This document shows, in pieces, positions 44,501-52,593 of a stretch of 64,000 nucleotides of DNA (position 1 is its first letter; each line of letters starts with the position of its first letter). This DNA comes from Gracilimonas sp965227785 (lineage in GTDB: Bacteria; Bacteroidota; Rhodothermia; Balneolales; Balneolaceae), in contig NZ_OZ245785.1 of the NCBI RefSeq assembly GCF_965227785.1, positions 868,001 through 932,000 of the forward strand, written 5' to 3'. The notes beneath the pieces are model-generated. The model was given only the letters and a program-made list of their open reading frames with translations. It ran no database searches and had not been told where the DNA came from. Both the position numbers and the translations under genes were made by a program.

Positions 44501-45297
44501 ACTACAGCTGATTCAAGGTCTTCTAAACTTTTAATATATCCTAAGCCCCGTACAAGATATTCCGCATTATTCAGTTCAAGGGTGCGAGCTCCTGTTTCCA
44601 CATTGCTGTTTCGAACGGCCTGAAATACATCAGAAAGTGTGACCCCATAAATTTTCATTTTGTTTGGGTCTACATCCACCTGGTATTCTTTAACATACCC
44701 CCCGATCGCTGACACTTCGGCTACACCTTCTGCTCCGGATAAGGCATATCCCACATAAAAGTCCTGTAGTGATCGTAGTTCCTGAGGATCCCAACCCCCT
44801 GCCGGGTTACCATCTTTATCCCGCCCTTCCAGTGTATACCAGTATACCTGCCCAAGCGCTGTTGCATCCGGTCCCAATGCGGGCTGCACTTCTTCAGGTA
44901 AGGTACCCGCAGGAAGTGAATTCAGCTTCTCCAGAATTCTGGATCGACTCCAATAGAATTCTACATCTTCTTCAAAAATCACATATATGCTGGAGAGCCC
45001 GGTCATGGAGGTACTTCGTACCGTTTTAACCCCCGGAACAGTGAGTAACTGTGTTGTGAGAGGATAGGTAACCTGATCTTCAATGTCTTGTGGAGACTGC
45101 CCTGCCCATTCAGTATATACAATTTGTTGGTTCTCACCCAGATTCGGAATAGCATCTACCGGAACCGGATCTTTTGGGAGGGCATCCAGATTCCAATCAA
45201 ATGGTGAGGTAATCAATCCCCACCCTGCCAGCAATAGCACCAGCAGTACGGCTATAAGTTTATTTTCCAGGAAAAACCGGATGGTCTTGTTTAGCAT
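41530..45297 (-). CDS. cusA: CusA-type heavy-metal RND efflux pump
   Basis: Proton-driven inner-membrane pump of the HME-RND family that expels Cu(I)/Ag(I) or related ions. It shows the family layout: first membrane helix (about 13-30), the porter domain beginning DPVPVDAIPNLGENQQIVYT, membrane helices with GIAIAIGTIVDMGVILSEN (the proton-relay Asp region), a second porter domain and ALFGIAADGGVVMATYLDQ in the last membrane block. At 1255 residues it is about 200 longer than E. coli CusA (1047). The surplus lies mainly between the first membrane block and the second porter domain, where extra hydrophobic spans appear (about 540-690), and in a charged insert around residue 780. First gene of cusA-cusC-cusB. 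Confidence 0.93.
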   Translation of the reverse strand: MLNKTIRFFLENKLIAVLLVLLLAGWGLITSPFDWNLDALPKDPVPVDAIPNLGENQQIVYTEWAGQSPQDIEDQVTYPLTTQLLTVPGVKTVRSTSMTGLSSIYVIFEEDVEFYWSRSRILEKLNSLPAGTLPEEVQPALGPDATALGQVYWYTLEGRDKDGNPAGGWDPQELRSLQDFYVGYALSGAEGVAEVSAIGGYVKEYQVDVDPNKMKIYGVTLSDVFQAVRNSNVETGARTLELNNAEYLVRGLGYIKSLEDLESAVVKVVDNTPIRIQDVAFVTMGPAQRRGALDKAGAEAVGGVVVARQGANPQQVIDNVKAKIEELSAGLPSKTLENGSTSKVTVIPFYDRSELISETLGTLEEALTLEILITIIVIVIMVMNLRTSLLISGMLPLSVLMCFIAMKYFGVDANIVALSGIAIAIGTIVDMGVILSENMLRHMEEMEEGESLLEVIYTATVEVASAVLTAVTTTIVSFLPVFTMIAAEGKLFKPLAYTKTFALIASIIIAITLIPPFAHWVFGLKIKNYRIKLFWNSLLAIGGLIVLFTVSAWAGILIMGFGLINGAGYFLGEAYQKRVPLLNNALSVAVVTWLLTEYWLPFGPSVSFAGNLMFIILLIGAILVSFWLIITYYNRLIGWCLDHKKTFLSIPSALVLVGMMIWLGFATVFGFVAKGFDSVGVNVRTTSVWTAATHTFPGLGEEFMPALDEGAFLLMPTTMPHAGVEEAKDVMQKIDMSVASIPEVETVVGKMGRTESALDPAPISMFENVIVYKSEYKKDESGRRIRFRVSKDGIYSRDENGQLIPDSGGEYFRQWRDEIQSPDDIWNEIVEASRIPGTTSAPKLQPIQTRLVMLQSGMRAPMGVKVKGDNLREIESFGLKLEEILRNVPGVKASSVFAERIVGKPYLEIEWDREALARYGLSMQDVQRFVTAGIGGMPVSKSVEGRERYDIRVRFARELRGDPESLSELLVPTKTGTQIPLEQLAEIQYRQGPQAIKSEDTFLVGYVIFDKMDSYAEVEVVDNARQVIQDRIDSGDLSVPAGINFEFAGNYENQVRAERRLSIILPIALILIFLIMYFQFKSAATTGMIFTSIFVAWAGGFLLVWLYGQGWFLNFEFFGQNLRDVFQMGTVNLSVAVWVGFIALFGIAADGGVVMATYLDQLYDRRKPSSISELKEAVIEASSRRIRPTLMTTATTILALLPVLTSTGRGAEIMVPMAIPSVGGMLLQIITLFVVPVLYFIWKGYKIKRISNTEQ

Positions 45298-45479
45298 AAG
45301 TATGTTTAGTGAATCGGAAGTTTAAAGGGTAGTGTCGAGAGAAAAGTCATTTAGCAGCGCATAGACAAAACTTGTTGTCCATTTATCCACACAAACTGGC
45401 AATGAATTACGATTCCCGCCCTACTTATGACGGCAGGCCTTGCAAGAATGACTTTTGGAGAGAAAAGAGTTACCGATCC

Positions 45480-45935
45480 CTAAATCAAAAAAGTCTCGTT
45501 AGCTAAAAAGATGGGAGGCGGTGAATAGGAATCCGAAATAAGGATAGCATGGTTGTCGGATTCAGTTTGATTGGTATGGTCTTCTGCAATTACCTGAACC
45601 AGCAGCAAAATTTTTGCTTTCGCTTTCTGGTAAACAGGTGCTTCCGTTTTAACCGGGGCCTCATCGATACTGCAAGCACAGGCAAAACCATAATCATGCA
45701 TTCCTATATTTGAAGTGGCAGGATTGGATTGAGCGTTTTTGTGCTGATGCTCCATGGGGCAGTCATCGTGCCCTGCCATCATGGTTATAGGCATATGATG
45801 ATCAGAATGCATGGTTTCCATGGCCTCACATTCTTCCAAATCTTTGGCGTGAAGGCCGGATGGAAGTGAAACACCTATGAATATACTCAAACTGAGCAGT
45901 GAAGCGATGAAGCGATATGTTACTGAAATTTTCAC
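45480..45935 (-). CDS. Secreted His/Met/Cys-rich small protein of the copper locus
   Basis: A 151-residue protein with a signal peptide (cleavage near LHAKD, residue 30). The mature part is dense in potential copper ligands (METMHSDHHMPITMMAGHDD, CPMEHQHKN, ACACS). It is located 182 bases upstream of cusA on the same strand. It may be a periplasmic metal-binding accessory protein; the composition resembles small proteins found before cus operons in this phylum, but I cannot name the family. Function is inferred from composition and place. Confidence 0.65.
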   Translation of the reverse strand: MKISVTYRFIASLLSLSIFIGVSLPSGLHAKDLEECEAMETMHSDHHMPITMMAGHDDCPMEHQHKNAQSNPATSNIGMHDYGFACACSIDEAPVKTEAPVYQKAKAKILLLVQVIAEDHTNQTESDNHAILISDSYSPPPIFLANETFLI

Positions 45936-46059
45936 GCCCCAATATTAACAATATTAGCTTTGATCTAAAAGCAATATCAAAATTATGCACACTTTAGATA
46001 GAATTCTGTAAATGGCTCGGTTTCGGAATTTGGGGGATTGTGATTCAAAGCAGGCCAAT

Positions 46060-46147
46060 GAAGAATAACTTACCAAGCATTCCGTGGCTTAGATCCTTCG
46101 CAGTCTATATCCCGAACCAGCTCCTCCATCCTGCTGCTCAGGATGAC
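46060..46147. repeat. Truncated copy of the dispersed repeat
   Basis: Contains TTACCAAGCATTCCGTGGCTTAGATCCTTCGC and ends TGCTCAGGATGAC, lacking the GTCATTCAGAGCG start. It is next to a full copy, on the right side of the metal-resistance block. Confidence 0.8.
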
Positions 46148-46186
46148 TCCTTTTTTCAAGCTTAGTCTCCCTTCGACCAAGACCAT

Positions 46187-46308
46187 GTCATTCAGAGCGT
46201 AGCGAAGAACCTTTGTTATGAATTGTTTACCAGGCATTCCTTTGCTAAGATCCTTCGCAGTCTATATCCCAAACTAACTAACTCCGGTACTTTGCTGCTC
46301 AGGATGAT
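46187..46308. repeat. Full copy of the dispersed repeat
   Basis: Begins GTCATTCAGAGCGTAGCGAAG and ends GCTCAGGATGAT, with AAGATCCTTCGCAG inside. It lies between the copper locus and the flagellar hook operon. Confidence 0.85.
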
Positions 46309-46330
46309 CTGACTATGAATTATCATCTAT

Positions 46331-47680
46331 TTAAGCCACTTTTGCTACTAACTTCTGGGCTTGTTCCACACGGTTTGTTTTTACCGATGCCACAATAAGC
46401 CTGCGTCGGTATTCATCGATTTGAGGATTTGAGTTATACAATTCCCAGTACAACTCATACACAAATTCATGCCACTCATTTTGCATAAACATCGTCATGT
46501 AATCATTGAGTTCTTCCCGAACTTCATCATCCATTGATCCTGATCCTACTTTATCTTCAAACATTTTGTCGAAGAAAAATACCGACTCCTTATAGTCTCT
46601 TAGTTCAATTGATAGAACCAAAAGCTGTCGCAGAAAAGCGCGGTCAACTTCACCGTTTTTCACAGCGAATAGCTCGTTCAGCAGCTTGGAGGCCTCTTCC
46701 CGCAAACCTGATTTCAGAGCAAGATCAGCTAAATTAATAAGAGTTTCTTCCTCGGAAATTTTCACATCAAAGTTAGCCAATGAATAAAGCTCAAGTCGCT
46801 CGTAATAACTATTCAATGATTGATAGGCTTCCTTCCATTTCTTTTGCAGCTGAAAGATTTTGAACTGTATCAGGTAAGGAAGACTTTGCAATGGTTCCGC
46901 TTCCAGCGATTTCTCCGTTAATGCCAGTGCCTGAGGCCACTTATACTGCTCGGCCATACAACTTGCCAAACCATTCACTGCCCCCAAACGGTCAAAAGGG
47001 AGCAATCGTTTTTTCTTGAGCAATTGCCGGTACTGTGCAGCAGCATGCACATATTTTCCCTCTTTGAAATACTGATCTCCCTGTACCAGATATAGCTGTG
47101 GAGAGTAGGACTGCAGCGTTAATTCGTCCGATGGATTCACTTCCTGAACCGGATTGGTTTCCCTTTCAATCATAATCGGCATGGAAGCTAACTCAATCTC
47201 ATTTTGTGTAATGAAACGAGTACAATCCGGGAGGTTTTTACCATCAAATACCTGACCATTCTCTTTATGAACCAGACGAACCTGGTAATGCTGATACAGC
47301 TTCTCATTATGGGTGTGAATAATCAGCGCCGGAGCCCATTTTTTTACATGTACTTCCGCCTCATTTGGAAAATCGTTGAATTGAATGACTTCATCATCTT
47401 CCACAAAAAGTGTCCATTCTTTGGAAGACTGATCCAGCATTTCATTCCAAATATCAGATCGTTGTTCTTCTTTCTTAGAAATTCGCCAGCCGATGTGGTC
47501 ATCCACTTCCTCCGGACGTTCGGCAGGACAAACAACCCTGATGCTGTTGAAAATAGAATCCCATTCAGCAATTTTTTTTGAATTCAGATATTTGATATCG
47601 GTCAGATACACGACCAAATCAATCCACTCTTTATATTTAGCTTCTTTTTTCATGACTATTGATTCCAATTCTATTTTCAC
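46331..47680 (-). CDS. TPR protein with degenerate GT2-like glycosyltransferase domain
   Basis: A 449-residue protein, last gene of the flgF-flgL operon, ten bases after flgL. The N-terminal 150 residues resemble TPR-containing GT2 glycosyltransferases: SSKEWTLFVEDDEVIQF (residues 86-102) stands where the DWVLVLDADE-type motif is expected, and YQVRLVHKENGQVFDG where RLFRN...FEG follows. The early acceptor-loop motif (VDTGSTDGT) is not visible. Residues about 200-449 are TPR-like helices (LYLVQGDQYFKEGKYVHAAA; RLGAVNGLASCMAEQYKWPQ). It may be an active or decayed protein glycosyltransferase linked to the flagellum. An ATG nine codons downstream is an alternative start. Confidence 0.62.
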   Translation of the reverse strand: MKIELESIVMKKEAKYKEWIDLVVYLTDIKYLNSKKIAEWDSIFNSIRVVCPAERPEEVDDHIGWRISKKEEQRSDIWNEMLDQSSKEWTLFVEDDEVIQFNDFPNEAEVHVKKWAPALIIHTHNEKLYQHYQVRLVHKENGQVFDGKNLPDCTRFITQNEIELASMPIMIERETNPVQEVNPSDELTLQSYSPQLYLVQGDQYFKEGKYVHAAAQYRQLLKKKRLLPFDRLGAVNGLASCMAEQYKWPQALALTEKSLEAEPLQSLPYLIQFKIFQLQKKWKEAYQSLNSYYERLELYSLANFDVKISEEETLINLADLALKSGLREEASKLLNELFAVKNGEVDRAFLRQLLVLSIELRDYKESVFFFDKMFEDKVGSGSMDDEVREELNDYMTMFMQNEWHEFVYELYWELYNSNPQIDEYRRRLIVASVKTNRVEQAQKLVAKVA

Positions 47681-47689
47681 TGTTCAGGC

Positions 47690-48583
47690 TTAGAGATAAT
47701 CCAGTAATGTGTTTTTAAACATAGTAGTATGAACCGCCATCGCTGATTCATAGGCTACTTCTATCCGTTGTAAATCCGAGAAGGCTTCAGCATAATCTGT
47801 ATCTATCAGTCGGCTGATGTCCGCTTCCTTCGTAATTCGGGTGGCTTCATATTGTTCAAACATAAAGTCCATCCGGTTAATGTTATTCCCCAACCTTGAG
47901 GTCACATCCGTCACATGCTCAATGGATTCGTCCACATCAGGCAGCAGATTGTTCAAAGCATCCACGTCGTTATCACGCAAAGCCTGCTCAATGTTGCCAA
48001 TCACTTCAAAAAGATCACCAGCGGGCGTATTTCTAATTTCCGAACCGGTTACGCTGATGTCGATATTCACCCCATCGCCGGCTTGTACTCTTGGTGATTT
48101 GTTGTTGCTTCCGTTTGCAACTCCACCCACAGCTGTACCATCCAGCTCAAAAGGCTTCTCCCCACTGTTTGTGCCGGCAAATAAATACCGGTCGCCGTAG
48201 CTTAGATTCAGCGTGCTGATCAGGCTATCCCGGATTCCCGAGATGGAATCGGCCATACTCTCCCGGTTGCTTTCCCCCAAAGAGCTCGATGCTCCCTGCA
48301 CAACCTTTTCTTTGATCTCGATTAACCGGTCGATGGTTTCATCAAGAGCATCCTGGGCCAAACGACTTTGCCGTAATCCACTTTCAATATTGCTTTGAAA
48401 TTGCTCTTCCTTACGGATGTCTTCGGTCAGAATTCGGCTTCGTTGGAATGAAACCGGATCCTGGGAAGGCACCCTCACTGTTCGTCCACTGGAAAGATCG
48501 GACTGAATCTTTGCCATTTCACCGCGATTCTTATTGATATCGCGCATGAAGTTTCCAAAAATAGTTTTCTGTGTAATTCTCAT
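47690..48583 (-). CDS. flgL: Flagellar hook-filament junction protein FlgL
   Basis: Second junction protein between hook and filament, flagellin-like in its terminal helices. It starts RITQKTIFGNFMRDINKNRG and includes SSGRTVRVPSQDPVSFQRS, matching FlgL/flagellin N-termini. The C-terminus IEVAYESAMAVHTTMFKNTL is the FlgL-type terminal helix. The middle SYGDRYLFAGTNSGEKPFEL is characteristic of FlgL. Length 297 residues. Three bases after flgK, in the same operon. Confidence 0.93.
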   Translation of the reverse strand: MRITQKTIFGNFMRDINKNRGEMAKIQSDLSSGRTVRVPSQDPVSFQRSRILTEDIRKEEQFQSNIESGLRQSRLAQDALDETIDRLIEIKEKVVQGASSSLGESNRESMADSISGIRDSLISTLNLSYGDRYLFAGTNSGEKPFELDGTAVGGVANGSNNKSPRVQAGDGVNIDISVTGSEIRNTPAGDLFEVIGNIEQALRDNDVDALNNLLPDVDESIEHVTDVTSRLGNNINRMDFMFEQYEATRITKEADISRLIDTDYAEAFSDLQRIEVAYESAMAVHTTMFKNTLLDYL

Positions 48584-48586
48584 GAT

Positions 48587-49945
48587 TTACCTCAAAATTC
48601 CGATGAGTGTGTCGTACATATTTTGTGCGGCCGACATTACCTTAGCCGCTCCCTGATAAGCATTTTGATATTGAATCATCAGGCTTAGCTCTTCATCAAT
48701 ATTTACGCCGGCTTCTCGCTCCTGCTGGGTCGTCAGCATCTGGATTTCGGAATCCCGGGCTTCGATTTGGGAATTCAGAGTGCTCAGGTTATTCCCGGCC
48801 GATGTTATCAGGTCAACCGAATAATCAATCAGTTTCCTTCCCCCAATCAGTTGCTGGCTACGAAGTTCAGCTATCTGCAGGGCGGTTTCGCCGTTACCGG
48901 CTTCACCTGCTGTATCAGATGCAGCTATATTTGTAGGATCATCTACCAATACCTGGTTCAGGCTGATGGTGTCTGCTGTAGTATTGGTTGGGGTGAAGAA
49001 ATTCCTGCTCACACTGTCATTCAGCCCAAATCCGGAGGAATGAATGGCATTAAACTCAGTTACAATGGTAGATGCAAGCTCATCCAGTCGGCCTTTTAAT
49101 GCCGGTATTTCTGTTCCGTACATCTCGAGCTCAGCTCCCAGCTGTCCGCCCTGAGGGTCCACGGTTTTCCCGCTCTCCAGGCGAATCTGGTAGGTTTTGT
49201 CCACGTCATTGATTTCCGCTTTCAGATGATCTGCTTTTTCAGCATCCAGCACTTTCACTCCGCCAATCCGTAATTCAACCGCATTGGAATCGTCGGTGCT
49301 GATTTCATAGTCGGTGAGTTCAGATAATTCTTCCAGCTTTCGAACTCGAAGATCCAAACTGGTATTATCCGGAGAACCGGCAGCATCAGCCTGAGCGATG
49401 GTCTCATTCAGAGAGTGAATCTCACCCAACAAGCCATTTATTGCATTGATGGTGCTGTTTGAAGATTCCAGAATCAAATCGCTGGTGCGATCGATATTCC
49501 GGCTTACATCTTTAAATTTAGTCGTCAATTGCCGGGCATCACTGATCAGGCTGTTTCGAACGCTGATATCCTGCGGATCAGTGGACAGCTCCGAGAAGGT
49601 ATCCAGTAAATTACTGATGCTCAGGTCCAGGTCGCTGCCGGAATCAGAGGCCATACTGGCTTCCAGCTGCTCAAAAACACGGGCTTTGCTTTGCATAAAC
49701 GACCTGTTCTGTCGCTTTTCATTCAGCATTACATCATTCATCTCGTTTCTGAGACGGGTTACATTCGAGATATTTACTCCAAGTCCGGTGTTATAACCGG
49801 TCATCTTCATTCCGTTTGGCGTCTTATCGATTCGCTGCCTGGAATATCCCTTGGTATCGGCATTTACAATATTATTTGAAGTAACTGAAAGTGAGCGTTC
49901 AGCACTTTTTAAACCGCTTTTAGAAATTTCAAATAGAGAACGCAT
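48587..49945 (-). CDS. flgK: Flagellar hook-associated protein FlgK
   Basis: First junction protein at the hook end. The N-terminus LFEISKSGLKSAERSLSVTSNNIVNADTKGYSRQR is the rod/hook-protein signature. The FlgK D1 pattern follows (NTGLGVNISNVTRLRNEMND). The C-terminus has SLMIQYQNAYQGAAKVMSAAQNMYDTLIGI, typical of FlgK. At 452 residues it has a reduced surface domain compared with E. coli FlgK (547). It lies two bases after the flgN-like gene. Confidence 0.94.
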   Translation of the reverse strand: MRSLFEISKSGLKSAERSLSVTSNNIVNADTKGYSRQRIDKTPNGMKMTGYNTGLGVNISNVTRLRNEMNDVMLNEKRQNRSFMQSKARVFEQLEASMASDSGSDLDLSISNLLDTFSELSTDPQDISVRNSLISDARQLTTKFKDVSRNIDRTSDLILESSNSTINAINGLLGEIHSLNETIAQADAAGSPDNTSLDLRVRKLEELSELTDYEISTDDSNAVELRIGGVKVLDAEKADHLKAEINDVDKTYQIRLESGKTVDPQGGQLGAELEMYGTEIPALKGRLDELASTIVTEFNAIHSSGFGLNDSVSRNFFTPTNTTADTISLNQVLVDDPTNIAASDTAGEAGNGETALQIAELRSQQLIGGRKLIDYSVDLITSAGNNLSTLNSQIEARDSEIQMLTTQQEREAGVNIDEELSLMIQYQNAYQGAAKVMSAAQNMYDTLIGILR

Positions 49946-49947
49946 AA

Positions 49948-50457
49948 TCAGATCTCCTGGTTAATTGCTACACCGGTTGTAATTCCTGATTGTTTGCCTG
50001 TAGAGGCATAATGAGTGTTTTTGGCATTATGTACGCTGTACATAGACTGCATCATGCGGGCATTCTGGCTCATCGCAAATTCAAGCAGTTGCAAAATCTG
50101 GTTATGTTTACGCTGAAGTTCTTTGGTATCGGCAGTAAGAGTTTTGTGCCAATTATCAATATCAGTTGCTGACTCAGGAAATACCGCTTTAAGACTTACT
50201 AACCGAACCGGTGCTGTACTGCCTGACGTAGCTAATAGTGCAGATAGCTCACTAATGAATTCCTGCTCATGAATTTTAAAGCGTTTAGACAGGTTTCCGT
50301 GCACTTCGGAAAGCTCTTCAATTCTAACCGCGTTTGAGGCGATAACAGCATCAATCTGATCCTCCATCACCTTTATAATTTGTTTGGAGCAATTATGAAG
50401 CAGGTCAACCGATTCTGCTATCTGTTCTAATGAAGTGGTATCGGATACGTTATACAT
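49948..50457 (-). CDS. flgN: FlgN-like flagellar chaperone
   Basis: A 169-residue helical protein with long coiled segments (EQIAESVDLLHNCSKQIIKV; IRIEELSEVHG-like region), directly before flgK. FlgN is the export chaperone of FlgK and FlgL, and the order flgN-flgK-flgL is standard. The C-terminal half (QRKHNQILQLLEFAMSQNARM...YSVHNAKNTHYASTGK) fits the FlgN pattern in which a helix ends in a Tyr- and Gly-containing tail. The name rests on length, helical character and position. Confidence 0.72.
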   Translation of the reverse strand: MYNVSDTTSLEQIAESVDLLHNCSKQIIKVMEDQIDAVIASNAVRIEELSEVHGNLSKRFKIHEQEFISELSALLATSGSTAPVRLVSLKAVFPESATDIDNWHKTLTADTKELQRKHNQILQLLEFAMSQNARMMQSMYSVHNAKNTHYASTGKQSGITTGVAINQEI

Positions 50458-50480
50458 TGCTTTGTTTCTTAATTATTGAA

Positions 50481-50789
50481 TTACTTTTTGGTGGATGCGG
50501 TGGAATGGTCCCAGTACCTGGAAACCAGATCTGCCATCCCTAATTTTCTTTGAGCTGCAAGTTCACTGGCCAGCGCATCTGTGATAAAGCTTCTATACAT
50601 ATTGTTCGATTGACCCATCATGCCGCCTTCGTCAGACATCTTAAATGAATCTTTAGTGAGCTCATTCACCAAATGCTTGGCAAAAATCTCTTCGAAATCA
50701 GTAGCCGCCTTCTCCTTCTGGAGATCCTGGCTTCTGTTTTTATCAACCTGATTCCGGGCTATGTTTAAAAAAGAGTCGTCTACTTTCAT
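50481..50789 (-). CDS. flgJ: Rod-binding protein, FlgJ N-terminal domain only
   Basis: A 102-residue protein corresponding to the rod-capping domain of FlgJ: ATDFEEIFAKHLVNELTKDS and GMMGQSNNMYRSFITDALASELA match the Rod-binding domain. The muramidase domain found in enterobacterial FlgJ is absent, as in many other phyla, so another enzyme must open the peptidoglycan. It is located between flgI and the flgN-like gene. Confidence 0.85.
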   Translation of the reverse strand: MKVDDSFLNIARNQVDKNRSQDLQKEKAATDFEEIFAKHLVNELTKDSFKMSDEGGMMGQSNNMYRSFITDALASELAAQRKLGMADLVSRYWDHSTASTKK

Positions 50790-50812
50790 GTCATATTCTT
50801 TTTAGTTTTCCT

Positions 50813-51940
50813 CTACATCACAATGAGTTTGCCACGCAATACACCGGCTCGGTCCAGTGCCTGAAAAATCGAGATTATATCTCTCGGGCTGAGTCCCAGA
50901 GCGTTCAGGGAACCAGCCAGTTGCTGCACATTTGTTTCCGGTTCCAATACAATAGTCTGGGCTGCCTGCTCACTAATTCCCGCCTCAGGAACATCAAATA
51001 CCTGTGTTTCTCCTCCGCTAAAGGCCGGTGGTTGACTCACATAAGGTGTTACCTGTGTTCGCACCTGAATATTTCCGTGTGAGATCATCACATCGTCAAT
51101 AACCACTTCCCCCCCGGCTACAATGGTCCCTGTTCGTTCGTTGATAACAACTTTAGCAGGAGACTGAACCTGAATTTCCTGCTCCAGAATAATACTCGTG
51201 AAAACATTCATGGTGCCCCGGTCTCTGAAGGCTTCCGGCCAATTTACCTTTACCAAACCCGGATGATGCATGGAGGCCAGCTCTTCATCAAAAGTCTCAT
51301 TGATGATTTCCACCATATTCCGGGCATTGGCATAGTTTGGTTCTCTCAGGACCAACCCCAAAGGCTCTTCTGTACTTAAATTGAATTCTTCATTTCGCTC
51401 TACAATACCACCGCTCGGGATGGTTGCCGTCAGCGTTTGATTTTGGCTGAGCCGTGCGCCGGGAATTTCGGCTGTAATCCCTCCCACGATCAGCGGTCCC
51501 TGAGCCTTGGCAAAAACAGCATCGTTATCCGGGTCAAAAAGTGGAGTTTGAAGTAATACCCCTCCCTGCAAGCTGCTGGCATCTCCCAAAGAGGAAACGG
51601 TGATATCAATTTCACTGCCGGGAGCATGGTATGGGGTGATAGTAGCTGTGACCATTACAGCCGCCACGTTTCGCGTACGAAGTCGTTCGGCATCAACTGT
51701 AATACCGAAGTTCTCCAGCATATTGGCAATCGACTGAACCGTAAAAACTGAACCCCTGCTGCTGGATGAACGATCTCCTGTTCGATCAAGACCGGTTACC
51801 AGTCCATACCCGATCAGTTCTGTACGTTCTGCATTTTGAATTTCCACCAGGTCAGCCAGCTTAGACTGTGCCTGCACCGGAACAGTTAAGCCAAATACGA
51901 CAAGAGCTACAGTAAGCAGGGAGTAAACTTTCTTTTTCAT
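50813..51940 (-). CDS. flgI: Flagellar P-ring protein FlgI
   Basis: Periplasmic protein forming the P-ring around the rod at the peptidoglycan layer. The signal peptide is KKKVYSLLTVALVVFGLTVP with cleavage at VQAQ. The mature N-terminus KLADLVEIQNAERTELIGYG is the family signature, and the C-terminus LGLSPRDIISIFQALDRAGV is equally typical. I use the ATG at 51940, which opens into the signal peptide; a start 27 bases upstream would overlap flgH by four bases and could permit translational coupling. Mature length is normal. Confidence 0.95.
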   Translation of the reverse strand: MKKKVYSLLTVALVVFGLTVPVQAQSKLADLVEIQNAERTELIGYGLVTGLDRTGDRSSSSRGSVFTVQSIANMLENFGITVDAERLRTRNVAAVMVTATITPYHAPGSEIDITVSSLGDASSLQGGVLLQTPLFDPDNDAVFAKAQGPLIVGGITAEIPGARLSQNQTLTATIPSGGIVERNEEFNLSTEEPLGLVLREPNYANARNMVEIINETFDEELASMHHPGLVKVNWPEAFRDRGTMNVFTSIILEQEIQVQSPAKVVINERTGTIVAGGEVVIDDVMISHGNIQVRTQVTPYVSQPPAFSGGETQVFDVPEAGISEQAAQTIVLEPETNVQQLAGSLNALGLSPRDIISIFQALDRAGVLRGKLIVM

Positions 51941-51963
51941 GTTGATTGATTCTGAAATGATGT

Positions 51964-52593
51964 TCATCGTTGTAGTTCGCGGAGGATCATGGCTGCTCCC
52001 ATTCCCAGGGTGACGCCGGTAAACACTACTTTCTTAAGTAAGCCTTTGTGTTGTTTTTTCTTCCTTATGCCCCCCATTTTCTGATAACTGATATTGGCAT
52101 TGGCAATACGGTAGGAAAGCACCTGATTCCGACTGTCCACATCATTCTGGCGTACCGTTCCGGTAATCGACATTTTGTGTACTTCGCCATTTACTTCAGT
52201 CATTCGGTTGCCTTCTACAATGAGGTCACCCCGGTCGGTTACTTCAACAATTTGCACACTTATGTAGCCTTCAAGTAACTGGCGCTGGCTGGAAAGATTT
52301 TTCTGATCCGAGCCGTAGTTCACATTCACTCCCGATCCAAAAGTGGGTTCAAACGGCAGAAAATTGCCGCTTATGGCACCATTGGCTGATCCATCTGAGC
52401 TGGAGGAAAGTTTGGAATCGGAGGTGGAGCTGCCTGAGGTGCTTTCTTTCAGGATCACCGTAATGATATCTCCTACTTGATTTGCCTTTACATCCCTGTA
52501 CAGAGAATTCTGAGCATTCACAGCACCGGAGAACAGCAATGTGAGAAAAAGAACAACAGGTACAATTCGGTTTACTAATGTGTTTTTTGCCAT
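51964..52593 (-). CDS. flgH: Flagellar L-ring protein FlgH
   Basis: Forms the outer-membrane ring of the basal body. The conserved core is recognisable: SLYRDVKANQVGDIITVILK near the mature N-terminus, LLEGYISVQIVEVTDRGDLI and VLSYRIANANISYQKMGGI. At 209 residues it lacks the lipobox cysteine of E. coli FlgH; the signal peptide ends AVNAQ, which looks like ordinary signal peptidase cleavage. Instead there is a hydrophobic segment near the C-terminus (KVVFTGVTLGMGAAMIL, about 186-202). It overlaps flgA by 19 bases. Confidence 0.92.
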   Translation of the reverse strand: MAKNTLVNRIVPVVLFLTLLFSGAVNAQNSLYRDVKANQVGDIITVILKESTSGSSTSDSKLSSSSDGSANGAISGNFLPFEPTFGSGVNVNYGSDQKNLSSQRQLLEGYISVQIVEVTDRGDLIVEGNRMTEVNGEVHKMSITGTVRQNDVDSRNQVLSYRIANANISYQKMGGIRKKKQHKGLLKKVVFTGVTLGMGAAMILRELQR

